Below are positions 28,601-38,891 of a stretch of 64,000 nucleotides of DNA, in pieces; positions within the stretch are counted from its first letter, which is position 1, and each line of letters starts with the position of its first letter. The stretch is taken from assembly GCF_023612255.1 (NCBI RefSeq), contig NZ_CP063231.1:1160001-1224000 (forward strand), in the 5' to 3' direction. The notes beneath the pieces were generated by a model. It did not search any database, had not been told where the DNA came from, and saw only the letters and a program-made list of their open reading frames with translations. Source of the DNA: Luteibacter flocculans. Its GTDB lineage: Bacteria; Pseudomonadota; Gammaproteobacteria; Xanthomonadales; Rhodanobacteraceae. A program made the position numbers and the translations under genes.

Positions 28601-31600
28601 CGTGGTTGCGGCACGCGATGTCACGCTGGGTACGGCGCACTTCGATGGCGCCAAGGAGGCCGCGGTCAGCGCGGGGCGCAACCTCACGCTCACCGCATCG
28701 CAGGACGTCGTCAATGCGGGTGTGCTCTATGCGGGCAATCTGCTCGCATTGAACGCCGCCAGCTTTACTCAGACGAGCGACGGACAGGTTCATGCGGCCG
28801 ATCATGTATCGCTGGATGTGTCGGGTGCGCTCGACAGCGCAGGCGCCATCATCGGTGGCAACGGTCTCGCGATCAATGCGGGTAGCCTGAGCAGCACGGC
28901 GCAGCTGGGCAGCACGGCCGGCGACGTGTCGATCGCGACGACACTGGGCGATCTCTCGCTGGTGGGTACCACGGTCTCGGCAGGTCGACTGGATGCGACA
29001 TCCGCAGCTGCGTTTGCTCAGTCGGGTGCGCTGAGTACTGCCGCCGCGACACTGACCGCCGCCACGGACATGACCCTGGCCGGCGACGTGTCGGCCAACG
29101 GCGCGGTGGGGTTGAACGCGGGGCGCGACCTTCACAACACCGGCAGCGTCTACACGTCCGGCACGTTGAGCCTGCAGTCGACGGGCAATCTCGATAATCG
29201 CGGCAGCCTGGCGTCGGAGCAGGGCCTTACCGTCGATGCGGGCGCGTTGACGCAGGCCACGAACGGCGCCTTGCAGACGAACGGCAATCTGGCCGTCACG
29301 GCCGGCAGTATCGACAGCAAGGGCACGCTGGCGAGCGCACATGACGTCTCGGTGGCCGCGCAGGACGACGTCAGCCTGTCCGGAACCACGCAGGCCGGCG
29401 GTGCGCTGGGCATCGCCACGACCGGTGCGGTGAACAACGCCGGCAAACTGCTGGCCTCGACCTCGCTGGCGGTAACGGCGGCGAACATTAGCAACACCGG
29501 TGCACTGTCGACCGACGGCACGCTCGACCTCCACGCCACCGATGCGCTGGACAACCAAGGCACCGCTTACGCGGGCCGCAAGATCACTCTCGGAGCGAAC
29601 GGCCTCACGCAGGGCGCCTCGGCCGAACTCACGGGCGCGGACGATATCGCCATCGACGTGGTCGGTGCGGTGAACAACGCCGGCAAGATCGTCGCCGCGA
29701 AATCGCTCGACGTGAAGGGCGGCAGCGTATCCAGCACCGGCACGCTCGGCACGCAGCAGGGCGACCTGGATCTTCAGGCGCGCCGGGGCGATCTCGTGCT
29801 GGGCGGCACGGTCGTGTCGGCAGCGGCATTGAATGGATCGGCCTCAGGCGCGATCCGCCAGAGCGGCCAGTTGTCCGCCAACGCGCTGGGCTTGCATGCC
29901 GACGGTGACCTCAATGCGCAGGGCGACATCAGCGCGCTCACGGCATCCCTCACCAGCGGCGCCACGCTGACGCAGAACGGCACACTGTCCGCGAACACGA
30001 TCACGCTCGATGGCGCCGCTGTGAGCAACGGCGGCAAGACATTGTCGTCGGGCGATCTCACCGTGCATGGCGGCACGGTCGACGCCTCCGGTGTACTGGC
30101 GGCAGGCGTGAAGGCCGACGGTACGCTCGACAGCGTCGGCGACCTTCGCGTGTCCGCCGATGGCGCGTTGACCGCGCACGGCAGCCTGCTTGCCGGCCAC
30201 ATGCTCGACACGAGGGCGAATGCGCTCGACCTGTCGTATGGCACGCAGCGGGCCGGGACCGATGCCACGTTCGTGGCGCGCGCAGGCAACATCGACCATA
30301 CGGCCGGCGATCTCGCCGTCGGCGGCGCGTTGACCGCGCAGGCCTCCGGAACGCTGCTGAATCGCGGTGTGGATGGTCGCGCTGCGCGGATGCAGGCAAA
30401 CACACTGCTGCTCAGCGCCGCGTCGATCGACAATGGCCACGGCCAGTTGCTGCAAACGGGCAACGCGGCGTGGGCGCTGACCACCGGCACGCTGGACAAC
30501 ACCGGCGGCACGATCGCCACGAACGGCAACGATCTGACCGTGCATGGCACGCGCGTCGTCAATCGCGGCGGCGGCATTCAACTGGCCGGCACGGGGCTGC
30601 TCGACGTCAAGGCCGACCAGGACATCGACAACACCCAGGGCACCCTCGCAGGCAATGGCGCGACCCGCGTCACCGCGACGACCAACCTGCTCAATGATGG
30701 CGGTCTGATCAACGCGCATGGCGCCACTACGATCGCCGCCGCATCGCTCAGCAATACGGCGAACGGCGCGATATCGGGCAGCGCGCTTGGCGTGACCGTC
30801 GGCAACGGAGTGAACAACGCGGGTGGCCTGCTCCAGGCCACGGCAGGCGACCTCACGCTGTCTGCGGCCGGTCTGTCCAATGCCGGCGGCACGATCCAGT
30901 CCGCACCTGCTGCCGTGACGCTTGGCGTCAACGGTACGCTCGACAACGCGACAGGCACCATCGCGGCCGGCACGCTGGCCAAGCTCACGGCGGCCCAGGT
31001 GAACAACGCCGGTACCGTCACGGCCGGCCAGCTCAGTGTGCAGGCAACCAACACGATCGCCAACGTCGGCGGTCGTCTGCAGAGCCGCGGCGCGCTCGAC
31101 CTTCGCGGCACCAACGGCATCAACAACAACGCGGGCAGCATCGAGGCGAACGGTGCCACCACGCTGACCTCGGCATCCGTCTCCAACGTCGGCGGGCGCA
31201 TCGCGAACGCCAGCGGCGTATCGACCCAGGTCACCTCAGGTGGCGGCATCGACAACCGTGGCGGCACGCTCGGCGGCCAGGGCGACGTCACCCTTTCCGG
31301 TACGTCGATCTCGAATGCCCAGGGCGGCACGCTCGTGGCGGCGGGAAGCATGACGCTCGGCACCGGCCAGTTGGACAACAGCAACGGCACGGTCTACGCC
31401 GGCAACACCTTCAACTTCGTCAATGCCGGCGCATCGGCAATCAACGCGGGCGGCAAGATCACCGCGGGGCAGCAGCTCAACCTCACGCTGGCGAGCCTGA
31501 ACAACAGTGGCGGCACCGTGCAGGCCGGCATCGATGGTGTGGGTGGTGTCGGCAACGTCATGCTCGATATCCGCAGCCTCGTCGGCCAGGGCACCATCGT

Positions 31601-34600
31601 CGCCAACAACACGCTCGGCATGCACCTGGTGGGCGACTACGTCCAGGCAGCAGGATCGAGCATCAAGGCCAGCGGAGGCTTCAGCCTCGCGGTGGACGGG
31701 CAGTTCGTCAACAACGGCAGCATCCAGGCCGTGAACGGGCTGACGATCAGCGCGGCGAACATCACCAACAACGCGGGTGCGCTGCTCAACTCCGCCAATA
31801 CGCAGCTCAACACGGGCGGCACGATCACCAACGCCGGCAGCATCCAGGGCAATACGGTCGGCATGACGGCCGGTGCGGTGAACAACACCGGCACGATCAT
31901 GGGCGGCAACGTCACGATCCAGGCCGGTAGCGTGGTCAACGGTGCCGACTTCGGCCAGGCGACCGGCAACGCGGCTTATCAGAGCGGGACGATCGCCGCG
32001 ACGGGCAGCGTGGACATCTACACGAGCTACCTGCTCAACCGCGACGCGCAGATCTTCAGCCTCGGCAACATCAACGTCGCGGGGGCGCGCCGTAACGGCC
32101 AGGGTTTGTTCGATACACGCGCGGGTCAGATCGACAATATCTCCGGTTCGATCCAGGCGCAGGGGAGCATCCTGCTCGCTGCGAACCAGATCAATAACGT
32201 ACGCCGTGTGTTGAACACGACCGACCACGTGCTGACGGCCGAGGAATCGGCCGCTTCGCAGCCCTTGCCGGTTTCGGACTATAAGCACTCGGTCAACAAG
32301 GTGCAGGAGTACGAGACCTACACCGAGTACCACACCATCCAAGAGACCGTGGTCAATGCGGCCAGCGCGCAGTCGCAGATCCTGGCCGGCGGAAACATCT
32401 CGCTCTACGGTTCGGTGACGAACAGCACCTCCACCATCGCGGCCAACGGCTTTCTCGCCGTGAACCAGCAGGGCGCCGGTGGCGGGACCGGCATGGTGCT
32501 CGGTAACGAAAACGTCGCCAACCAGTCGCTCGCAGCGGGCCGCACCATTCAACAGGTGGCCGTGACCCATCACATTCGTTGCGGATGGGATCCCAGCCTG
32601 TGCGACCCGGAAGACGAAAAGGAGTACTACACCTACCGACCCAACACGGATCCCTCGACCTACCTGCACGACAACTACACCGCACTCGGCGCGGTGATGA
32701 CGGGCTCCGGTGGTGTCGCCATCAGCGGTGTGAACGTCTCCAACGGCGGTGTCACGCCGGATGGCCGTTCGGTTGGTAACACGCGCCTGGACCCCAATGC
32801 GCAGGCCATCGGCCTCGCATCGTTGAACAAGGGCAGCGCGCAGGGTGCGGCGGGTCTGCCGGTCGGTGCGCAAGTCGATCCGGCAACCGGCCACGCGCCG
32901 CAGGTGCTTGGTGGCGCAGGACAACCGTTGGCCGGCGTGACGCTTCCCACGGGGGGTATCTACAGTGTTCGCGGTGCGAGCGGCAGTGACAGCGTAGCCG
33001 TCGATGGGCCGTCCGCAGGCGGCCAGATTACCGCCGCCAGTGCCGGCGAACGCACGGCCGTCGGCAATGTCGGCGCGGATCAGCTCTCCGCACTGGCGGG
33101 CGGTGTCTCGGCGCGCAACGTCGGCCTGATGGGTAATGCGTACCTCACCGCATTGCTGGGCCATCCGCCTAGCGGCAACTACCTCATCGAAACCAATTCG
33201 CGCTTCGTCGACTACAGCCAGTTCATCAGCAGCGACTACCTGCTGGACAAGCTAGGCGTCGACCCGGCACGCACGATGATGCGTCTCGGCGACGGCTTCT
33301 ATGAGCAGCAGCTGGTGACCCAGCAGGTGACGCAGCTCACTGGCCGCACCTATCTCTCCGACTATTCGAGCGGGTTGCAGGAATACCAGTCGCTGATGAA
33401 CAACGCCACGCACGTGGCGCAGGCGATGAACCTGAGCGTGGGCGTGGCACTGACGGCGGAACAGGTCAGCGCACTCACCCAGGACATGGTCTGGATGGTG
33501 CAGCAGAACGTGGACGGCCACGAGGTGCTGGTTCCGGTGGTCTACCTGGCGAACGGCACCCTGGCCCTCACGGCGCAAGGCGCGGTGATCGCGGGCAAGG
33601 ACGTGAGCATCGAGGCGTCGGGCACTCTGTCCAACGGTGGCTTGATCCGCGGCGAAAACAGCACGCTGCTCACCGCGCAGGATCTGCTCAACAGCGGTCG
33701 CATTTCCAGCGGCGGCCTCACGGCGATCAGCGCTACCGGGAATGTAACCAACCTCAACGGTCGCATCGACGGTGCTGGCGTCAGCGTGATCGCGGGAGGC
33801 GATATTCGCTCCGAGAACGTGGGCGGACTGATCGGTCGCGGCATGGATGGTGCAAGCATCACCGCCACGCAAGGCCTGCAGATCAGCGCAGGACATAACC
33901 TTTCGCTCGATCACACGGCGGTTACCGCAGGCGGCGACGCGCTGCTGACGGCGGGCCATGACCTGAGCTTGGCCGGGCAGGGCGTGTCGGCGGGCGGAAG
34001 CCTGGCGCTGGCCGCGGGGCACGATCTGTCGATCGCGTCGAGCGTGACCACGACCCACCCGTACGCGTGGAGCAACACGCTCACCGGCACCACGGCCAAC
34101 GGGCTCACGCTCAGTGCCGGAAAGGACCTGTCGCTGGTCGCCGGCAACGACATGACCCTGTCCGCCACCACCTTGAAGGCGGGCGGCAACGCCGCCTTGC
34201 AGGCAGGCAACGACCTCACCCTGGGGGCGGTGCAGAGCGGCACGCGCTGGTCGACCCAGACGACCGCGGGCGCCATCGACGCAGGCGGTTCGTTGTCGCT
34301 GCAAGCGGGGCACGACCTCGCCGTGCAAGCCGGCACGCTGAAAGCCGGCGGCGACATGGCCCTGCTGGCAGGCCACGACCTGTCGCTGACTGCGACCAGC
34401 AACGGCACGTCGACCAAGGTCACCCACGATGTGACCACCCTCGACGCAGGCGGCAACCTTGCGGTGGCCGCGGGAAACAACGCGCTGCTCGAAGGCACGC
34501 AGATCAAGGCAGGCGGCACGGCGGCGCTCCAGGCCGGCAACGATCTCGACCTCACCACGGTAACCGACAGCACGACGAAGACGGCGAGCTGGAAGGAGGG

Positions 34601-37600
34601 GAAGAAGCGCGTTACGGAGACGACGACGGATGAGACCGTTCGCGGCGTGACGATCGACGCCGGTACGGGGGTGCAGATCGCCGCCGGTCACGACGCCACC
34701 CTGGATGCGACGACCGTCGCCACCAAGACCGGCGACATCACCTTGGCCGCGGGACACGACCTCACGCTTGGCGCTGAGGACGAAACGCATACCGTCGTCA
34801 CGGACACCAAGAAAAAGAAAAGCGGCCTCTTCAGCAGCAAGACGACCACGACCCACGACACCAGCGAGCAGACGTTGGCCGTCGGCACGTCGCTCAGTGG
34901 CGACAACATCCACATGGTGGCCGGAAACGACCTCACTGCCATGGGTGCGACGGTCCAGGCAACCGGCGGCATCGCCGTGGCGGCAGGCCACGACGTGAAC
35001 CTGCTAGCGACGACGGACACCTATAACGAGACCCACGACAAGACCGTCAAGAAGTCTGGCTTCACGCTCAACCGCGGCGGCGGCATCGTCCAGGCAGGCA
35101 AGAAGACGGTGACGAACGACGACACCGCACAGCATGTCGCCAATGGCACCCTGCTCAGTGGCGATTCGATCTCTGTCGCTGCAGGCCACGACGTGCTCGG
35201 CGAAGGCGCGAAGATCGCCGGTACACACGATGTAGTGGTGGCAGCGGGTAACAACCTGACCCTCACCACGGCCGTCGACATCTACGACGACAGCCATAGC
35301 AAGACGGTCACCAAGACGGGCTACTCCAAGAGCGGGATGAACGAGCTTTACGGGCAGGCGAAGGACAGCCGCTCGGATAGCTCGCACCAGGTGACCCACA
35401 CGGGAAGCGTCGTCGGTTCCACCGATGGACAGGTAACGTTGACGGCGGGTGGTGACCTCCACCTGACGGGCACGGACGTCATCAGTAAGACCAGCACGAC
35501 GATCGTCGGCAAGAACGTCACGATCGACGCTGGGCTGGACACGCTGGATACGACGCAGTCGCAGAAGCATAGCGAGGGGGGCATCACCGGAGGATTGGGC
35601 GGAGCCGCCTACGAGTTCGCCATGGGCGCACGGGACTCAGTGAGGCAGGCCAGCAGCAGCGACGATGACCGCTTGAAGGCGCTCTATGCCGTGAAGGCCG
35701 CCTATCAGGTGCATGACGCCCTTGCAGCAACAGGCAACTTCGGCAGTGTGACCGATGCTCAGAGTGCGGCGGGAGCGGCAGGCATCAACATCCAGGTCGG
35801 GATTGGTGGAAGCAGCGCGAGCAGCAAGACCACGACGCATGACAGTACGTCCTATGGCGGTCACATCACTAGCGGTGGCAACGTCACCATCGGCGCGACG
35901 GGCGGCGACCTGACCATCATCGGCGGCGAGGTTACGGGCAAGAACGTTGCCCTTGCCGCGACCAACGACATCAATCTCCTTAGCCAGTCGGAAGAGCACA
36001 GCCTCAAGAACGACTCGAAGAACTCGGCCGGTAGCATTGGCGTCAGCTTCGGCTCGGACGGCTTTGGCATCTACGCATCCGCCAGCGTCGGTAGTGGCAA
36101 GGCTCACGGCAACGGAAGCACGCACGCCGAAACAACGATCAACGCGGACGATAAGCTTACGATCGTCAGCGGCCACGACACCACCATTGAAGGCGCCCAG
36201 CTGAAGGGCAATCAGGTAGCGGCCGACATCGGCAACAACCTGACCATCCGCAGCGAGCAGGACACCGACGACTACGCCAGCAAGACCATGCAGGCTGGCG
36301 GCAAGCTCATGGTCGGCATCACCCAGAGCGGGTTTGTCAGCGGTAGCGCCTACTACGCTGCAAGCAAGATCGACAGCCACTACACCAGCGTCAACGAAGT
36401 CAGCGGCATCAAGGCGGGTGATGGTGGCTTTCAGATCGACGTTGGTGGCACGACCCACCTAGTGGGTGGACAGATCGCCAGCGCGGCCGATGCCTCCAAG
36501 AACGTGCTCAGCACGGGCGATCTGGTCTGGGAGGATCTGCACAATGAGTCGAAGTACAACGCCAGCCAAGTCAGCTTTAGTGGCGGCAGCACGATGTCAA
36601 GCAATGTTGCCGGAGCCATTGGCGCGGCGATATCCATGGCTACGCCGCACAAAGGGAACAGCAGCAGCGACACTCATTCGGGCATTGCTGAGGGCACCAT
36701 CATTGTTCGGAATGATCCGGGCAAGGAGCTCAGCAGCTTAGATCGAAATCCGACGCTTGATGACGAAGCGTTGAAGAATAGTTACGACCCCAAAAAGGTG
36801 TCCGAGCAGCAGGAGTTGGCTACGCAGGCTGGCTATGTCGGAATGCGCACCGTCGGAGCTATTGCGGAGTACATGCAGTACAACGCAACGACGGACGAGC
36901 AGCGTGCGGCGTGGGCGGACGGGAGTCGAAACAAGGTAATTCTTCACGGTGTCGTCGGCGCGGCGATGGCGTCGCTTGGAGGCGGCAATGCGCTGCAGGG
37001 TGCTCTCGGAGCGGGGGGCGCCGAAGCCGCCTCGAAGGCCATGCAAGATTATTTGGCTACGACGGACGCGACGCCAGAAGAGAAGAAGACCTATATGGAG
37101 CTCGGCGCCGCCGCCATCGGCGGCGCCATCGGCGGCTCGCGTGGTGCCGCTGCCGCCCTGGACGGTGAACTGAACAATCGCCAGCTTCACCCCGACGAAA
37201 CCGCGTGGATCAAACAGCACGCGACGGACTTCGCGCGGCAGGAGTGCGGCGGATGCGATCCGTCGCAAGAGCAAGTCGAAACTGCCACGGCACGGCTCGG
37301 TCAGCAGGCATCCAAGGACGTCGACTTCATCTGGAAGAGTGTTCTTGGCTCGGGGGACGATTCCGCAGCGCAGGCATACCTTGCGTCGACTGATGCAACG
37401 TTTATGAACGATCTCGGCAAGCAGCAGACGATGTTCACTGCTGAACGAGGGCAATTCTTTGCCCCAGCGCAAAACGCGCCTGACGCTGACCTGGACTTTA
37501 TTGGGAAATATGTTCGCCCAGGGGCCACTCGCGACCTCACCACCGGGATGGCTCAGGAGTCGGAGAAATTCGCTTCCACCATTGGAGGGGCAATCAAGGA

Positions 37601-38447
37601 TGATCCCTTTGGAGTGGGTAAGAACGTAGTGATCGGCTTGGGTTCCGCAATTGGCGGTGTGTTTGCGCACCCGATAGATACCTACTACGGACTGAAGGAC
37701 GGATTCGTTTCGGGCGCTCAGAATATGGGCGAGGGCGCTGCCGTAAGTTTTAACCAGTCCCTTCAAGATCGGATGCAGCTGATCTATGGGCAGGACGTAA
37801 GCGGTGCGATCCAGACGGTGACGGCATTGCAAGTTACCGCCGCCCTGGGAAATGCTGTTGGTGCTGGCAAGATTGTTGGTGCTGGCGTGAAGGTCGCGGG
37901 TAAGGCTGTCGAGGCCACAGCAGAGAAGGTTGCGGTGTCTCTTGAGAAGGAGGCAGCGAAGTCGGCAGTCGACGACGCGTCGAAGATATTGGCGTCGACA
38001 GGGGACGTCGCGCCGTCAGCCGAGGCATCCGGAAGTATTGGTGCGACCAAGGGCGCGTTAAAGGGCGAGCCGGAGGTGCCTCCGAAGAATGCATCGCTGG
38101 ACCAAGTGCGTGCAATCACAAGGCAGAACGAAGCGGCTGAGCTGCTCGCTGATTCGGGCTTTGATGTCGAGCAACTCCCAAATACGCGCAAGAGCGTAAG
38201 TCCTGATCTCAAGATCAACGGAATCGAGGCGGACGTGGCGTCTCCCACAACGTCCAGTCCGTACTCGGTGCGTCTGACTATTCAGAACAAAGTTGAAAGG
38301 CAAGCGGACACTGTCGTGATCAATCTCGCCGACTCACCGCTAGTGCCGGAGGATATTCAGAAGGTTGTAGAGTCCAATCCTGTAGAGGGGCTGAAGCGTG
38401 TTTATGTTATAAAAAACGGAAAGATCACGGTCATTGAGGGTTCCTGA
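25608..38447 (+). CDS. cdiA: Contact-dependent inhibition effector CdiA (giant hemagglutinin-repeat toxin)
   Basis: 4279 residues. An extended signal peptide (about 1-40, cleaved near SWA) leads to the TPS secretion domain (about 60-300; YQRFDVDQRGVILNNS, NPYGITCDGCGVIN). FHA-1 repeats follow (about 300-2180; repeated units like GTLxNSGxI). A non-repetitive central region (about 2200-2670; LGDGFYEQQLVTQQVTQLTG, LTAEQVSALTQDMVWMVQQNV) matches the receptor/periplasmic-transfer region of FHA/CdiA proteins. FHA-2 repeats run about 2680-3500, then a pretoxin segment (NNRQLHPDE near 3852, in the position of VENN/ELYN motifs). The last ~120 residues (from about 4160; RQNEAAELLADSGFDVEQ, SPDLKINGIEADV, RQADTVVINLADSPL) resemble the CdiA_C tRNase-type PD-(D/E)xK nuclease. 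GC content falls in the toxin end. The stop overlaps the immunity gene (TGATG). Confidence 0.93.
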   Translation: MTIKATMGHRYGAVAISTVRSLALAVALATLGIPVVSWAQQVPDAAAGAHRPTMDSAANGVPVVDIVAPNAEGVSHNKYQRFDVDQRGVILNNSANIVRTQLGGYVAGNDNLKGGEASLILNEVTSALPSSLRGYIEVGGKAAPVVIANPYGITCDGCGVINSQRFTLTTGTPVFGGSGSLDAFHVTGGSIAIGSGGLDGSVADRTDLIARAVQLNGQLWAKDLSVVAGSNDVNYADAGVRVNATDAAHPAVAIDVAALGGMYAEKIRLVGTEAGVGVVSSGAIAAQAGDLTLSNAGEVRLGGTTVALGNASLDASGPVTVDGTFGTQNGAASLTSGSTLTVPGRVIAGGSLTVNAAGDVVSSGRFSAGGNLAVYAAGAVRNAGLIYSDQAFDLRANALHNEGTIYGLGGGSILANGLFDATAASTLHAGGALAIDAGGVATNGIVDAGGALTLSSRSDANLAGAVQGAGSVAVRATNQLNNGATIVSGGRLDLQAARVSNLASGIVSSGSDLVVNAAGDAFNQGTLYAAGGVVVNAASLTQAAAAQLHGVASAQVTLAGNLVNSGTLVGGGGLAVNARSIASDGELGTQQGDAALVSGSDITLTGTTVVDGSLSLRAPGTVTQQGQLTTANLDAEVGSLANNGETYARGDARLHASHDLSNTGSLYADGQLTLGADGTLTNSGTLHAGTELALHAASIDSSKQIDATRDVTLDAQTMRLAGNVQGGRDVALTVAGGVDNAAAVVAGRDVTVQAGSLTNSGAISATHDLALDVQGDVDNAGQLYAGHGLDISAHALTVGTAGAVSAVDTATLTLQDALRNAGSVVGVQSLAVDAQSIDSTGSVGSSMGSAALTTRGDLHLGGVASAASAFSAHAAGNVLLDGTLTGTSLDLAAQSMTLAGAIHATGDAVLDAAQSIALGGDAYADGALTVHAASIDQSGTTHAGGDLALKAASIVTHGTLDAGNDLLLTVDAASLAGRLQAARDVHVQASGTMTQAATVVAARDVTLGTAHFDGAKEAAVSAGRNLTLTASQDVVNAGVLYAGNLLALNAASFTQTSDGQVHAADHVSLDVSGALDSAGAIIGGNGLAINAGSLSSTAQLGSTAGDVSIATTLGDLSLVGTTVSAGRLDATSAAAFAQSGALSTAAATLTAATDMTLAGDVSANGAVGLNAGRDLHNTGSVYTSGTLSLQSTGNLDNRGSLASEQGLTVDAGALTQATNGALQTNGNLAVTAGSIDSKGTLASAHDVSVAAQDDVSLSGTTQAGGALGIATTGAVNNAGKLLASTSLAVTAANISNTGALSTDGTLDLHATDALDNQGTAYAGRKITLGANGLTQGASAELTGADDIAIDVVGAVNNAGKIVAAKSLDVKGGSVSSTGTLGTQQGDLDLQARRGDLVLGGTVVSAAALNGSASGAIRQSGQLSANALGLHADGDLNAQGDISALTASLTSGATLTQNGTLSANTITLDGAAVSNGGKTLSSGDLTVHGGTVDASGVLAAGVKADGTLDSVGDLRVSADGALTAHGSLLAGHMLDTRANALDLSYGTQRAGTDATFVARAGNIDHTAGDLAVGGALTAQASGTLLNRGVDGRAARMQANTLLLSAASIDNGHGQLLQTGNAAWALTTGTLDNTGGTIATNGNDLTVHGTRVVNRGGGIQLAGTGLLDVKADQDIDNTQGTLAGNGATRVTATTNLLNDGGLINAHGATTIAAASLSNTANGAISGSALGVTVGNGVNNAGGLLQATAGDLTLSAAGLSNAGGTIQSAPAAVTLGVNGTLDNATGTIAAGTLAKLTAAQVNNAGTVTAGQLSVQATNTIANVGGRLQSRGALDLRGTNGINNNAGSIEANGATTLTSASVSNVGGRIANASGVSTQVTSGGGIDNRGGTLGGQGDVTLSGTSISNAQGGTLVAAGSMTLGTGQLDNSNGTVYAGNTFNFVNAGASAINAGGKITAGQQLNLTLASLNNSGGTVQAGIDGVGGVGNVMLDIRSLVGQGTIVANNTLGMHLVGDYVQAAGSSIKASGGFSLAVDGQFVNNGSIQAVNGLTISAANITNNAGALLNSANTQLNTGGTITNAGSIQGNTVGMTAGAVNNTGTIMGGNVTIQAGSVVNGADFGQATGNAAYQSGTIAATGSVDIYTSYLLNRDAQIFSLGNINVAGARRNGQGLFDTRAGQIDNISGSIQAQGSILLAANQINNVRRVLNTTDHVLTAEESAASQPLPVSDYKHSVNKVQEYETYTEYHTIQETVVNAASAQSQILAGGNISLYGSVTNSTSTIAANGFLAVNQQGAGGGTGMVLGNENVANQSLAAGRTIQQVAVTHHIRCGWDPSLCDPEDEKEYYTYRPNTDPSTYLHDNYTALGAVMTGSGGVAISGVNVSNGGVTPDGRSVGNTRLDPNAQAIGLASLNKGSAQGAAGLPVGAQVDPATGHAPQVLGGAGQPLAGVTLPTGGIYSVRGASGSDSVAVDGPSAGGQITAASAGERTAVGNVGADQLSALAGGVSARNVGLMGNAYLTALLGHPPSGNYLIETNSRFVDYSQFISSDYLLDKLGVDPARTMMRLGDGFYEQQLVTQQVTQLTGRTYLSDYSSGLQEYQSLMNNATHVAQAMNLSVGVALTAEQVSALTQDMVWMVQQNVDGHEVLVPVVYLANGTLALTAQGAVIAGKDVSIEASGTLSNGGLIRGENSTLLTAQDLLNSGRISSGGLTAISATGNVTNLNGRIDGAGVSVIAGGDIRSENVGGLIGRGMDGASITATQGLQISAGHNLSLDHTAVTAGGDALLTAGHDLSLAGQGVSAGGSLALAAGHDLSIASSVTTTHPYAWSNTLTGTTANGLTLSAGKDLSLVAGNDMTLSATTLKAGGNAALQAGNDLTLGAVQSGTRWSTQTTAGAIDAGGSLSLQAGHDLAVQAGTLKAGGDMALLAGHDLSLTATSNGTSTKVTHDVTTLDAGGNLAVAAGNNALLEGTQIKAGGTAALQAGNDLDLTTVTDSTTKTASWKEGKKRVTETTTDETVRGVTIDAGTGVQIAAGHDATLDATTVATKTGDITLAAGHDLTLGAEDETHTVVTDTKKKKSGLFSSKTTTTHDTSEQTLAVGTSLSGDNIHMVAGNDLTAMGATVQATGGIAVAAGHDVNLLATTDTYNETHDKTVKKSGFTLNRGGGIVQAGKKTVTNDDTAQHVANGTLLSGDSISVAAGHDVLGEGAKIAGTHDVVVAAGNNLTLTTAVDIYDDSHSKTVTKTGYSKSGMNELYGQAKDSRSDSSHQVTHTGSVVGSTDGQVTLTAGGDLHLTGTDVISKTSTTIVGKNVTIDAGLDTLDTTQSQKHSEGGITGGLGGAAYEFAMGARDSVRQASSSDDDRLKALYAVKAAYQVHDALAATGNFGSVTDAQSAAGAAGINIQVGIGGSSASSKTTTHDSTSYGGHITSGGNVTIGATGGDLTIIGGEVTGKNVALAATNDINLLSQSEEHSLKNDSKNSAGSIGVSFGSDGFGIYASASVGSGKAHGNGSTHAETTINADDKLTIVSGHDTTIEGAQLKGNQVAADIGNNLTIRSEQDTDDYASKTMQAGGKLMVGITQSGFVSGSAYYAASKIDSHYTSVNEVSGIKAGDGGFQIDVGGTTHLVGGQIASAADASKNVLSTGDLVWEDLHNESKYNASQVSFSGGSTMSSNVAGAIGAAISMATPHKGNSSSDTHSGIAEGTIIVRNDPGKELSSLDRNPTLDDEALKNSYDPKKVSEQQELATQAGYVGMRTVGAIAEYMQYNATTDEQRAAWADGSRNKVILHGVVGAAMASLGGGNALQGALGAGGAEAASKAMQDYLATTDATPEEKKTYMELGAAAIGGAIGGSRGAAAALDGELNNRQLHPDETAWIKQHATDFARQECGGCDPSQEQVETATARLGQQASKDVDFIWKSVLGSGDDSAAQAYLASTDATFMNDLGKQQTMFTAERGQFFAPAQNAPDADLDFIGKYVRPGATRDLTTGMAQESEKFASTIGGAIKDDPFGVGKNVVIGLGSAIGGVFAHPIDTYYGLKDGFVSGAQNMGEGAAVSFNQSLQDRMQLIYGQDVSGAIQTVTALQVTAALGNAVGAGKIVGAGVKVAGKAVEATAEKVAVSLEKEAAKSAVDDASKILASTGDVAPSAEASGSIGATKGALKGEPEVPPKNASLDQVRAITRQNEAAELLADSGFDVEQLPNTRKSVSPDLKINGIEADVASPTTSSPYSVRLTIQNKVERQADTVVINLADSPLVPEDIQKVVESNPVEGLKRVYVIKNGKITVIEGS

Positions 38448-38830
38448 TGTCTCTTGATTTCTCACTTGAGATCGAAGAGGGGGTCGATATCCCTTCACTA
38501 TTTCGGTTGGGCGAATCTCTTGGTGGTGAGATCCGCGATAGACACTTATGGTTCCCACAATCGTGGATGACATTATTCATCAGGGACAACCGTGGAAATC
38601 CTGCACCGGGAGTAGAAGATCCGGCGCTTAGTTGGCGGGTTGGCGCACGTTGCGTTGCTGTTATGCATCCGCAGAACTATGACGCTTGCTGGTATGAACT
38701 TGAACGATTCATAAGGTCACTCGCCGGACGTTTCAGCCAGCGATTCGTCCTATCGTTCGAGTATTCCTCCATCTACGCGATACGAGATGAGAGTGGGCTG
38801 CACTTTCTGAAGTCGGGTCTTGCCTCATGA
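38447..38830 (+). CDS. cdiI: Cognate CDI immunity protein
   Basis: 127 residues with no signal peptide and no membrane segment, so cytoplasmic. ATG 38447 shares its first base with the cdiA stop (TGATG), the coupling expected of an immunity gene. GC content is lower than in the chromosome core, as in the toxin end. It should bind and neutralise the CdiA_C-type nuclease domain. I do not recognise its family; the assignment rests on position, size and coupling. Confidence 0.8.
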   Translation: MSLDFSLEIEEGVDIPSLFRLGESLGGEIRDRHLWFPQSWMTLFIRDNRGNPAPGVEDPALSWRVGARCVAVMHPQNYDACWYELERFIRSLAGRFSQRFVLSFEYSSIYAIRDESGLHFLKSGLAS

Positions 38831-38846
38831 CTTCGGTCGAATCGGG

Positions 38847-38870
38847 TCCGGCATTTGGCCGGATCATCTT
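38847..38870 (+). terminator. Weak terminator-like hairpin after cdiI
   Basis: TCCGGC (38847-38852) and GCCGGA (38858-38863) pair around a 5-base loop, followed by TCATCTTT. Stem and T-run are modest. Confidence 0.4.
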
Positions 38871-38891
38871 TGCTGAGTCGTACAGAGGCAA

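Noticed and set aside
28200-38300. Regular repeats suggesting a CRISPR array or tandem satellite
   Set aside because: They are the degenerate FHA-1/FHA-2 protein repeats of cdiA, with no constant-length direct repeats or unique spacers.
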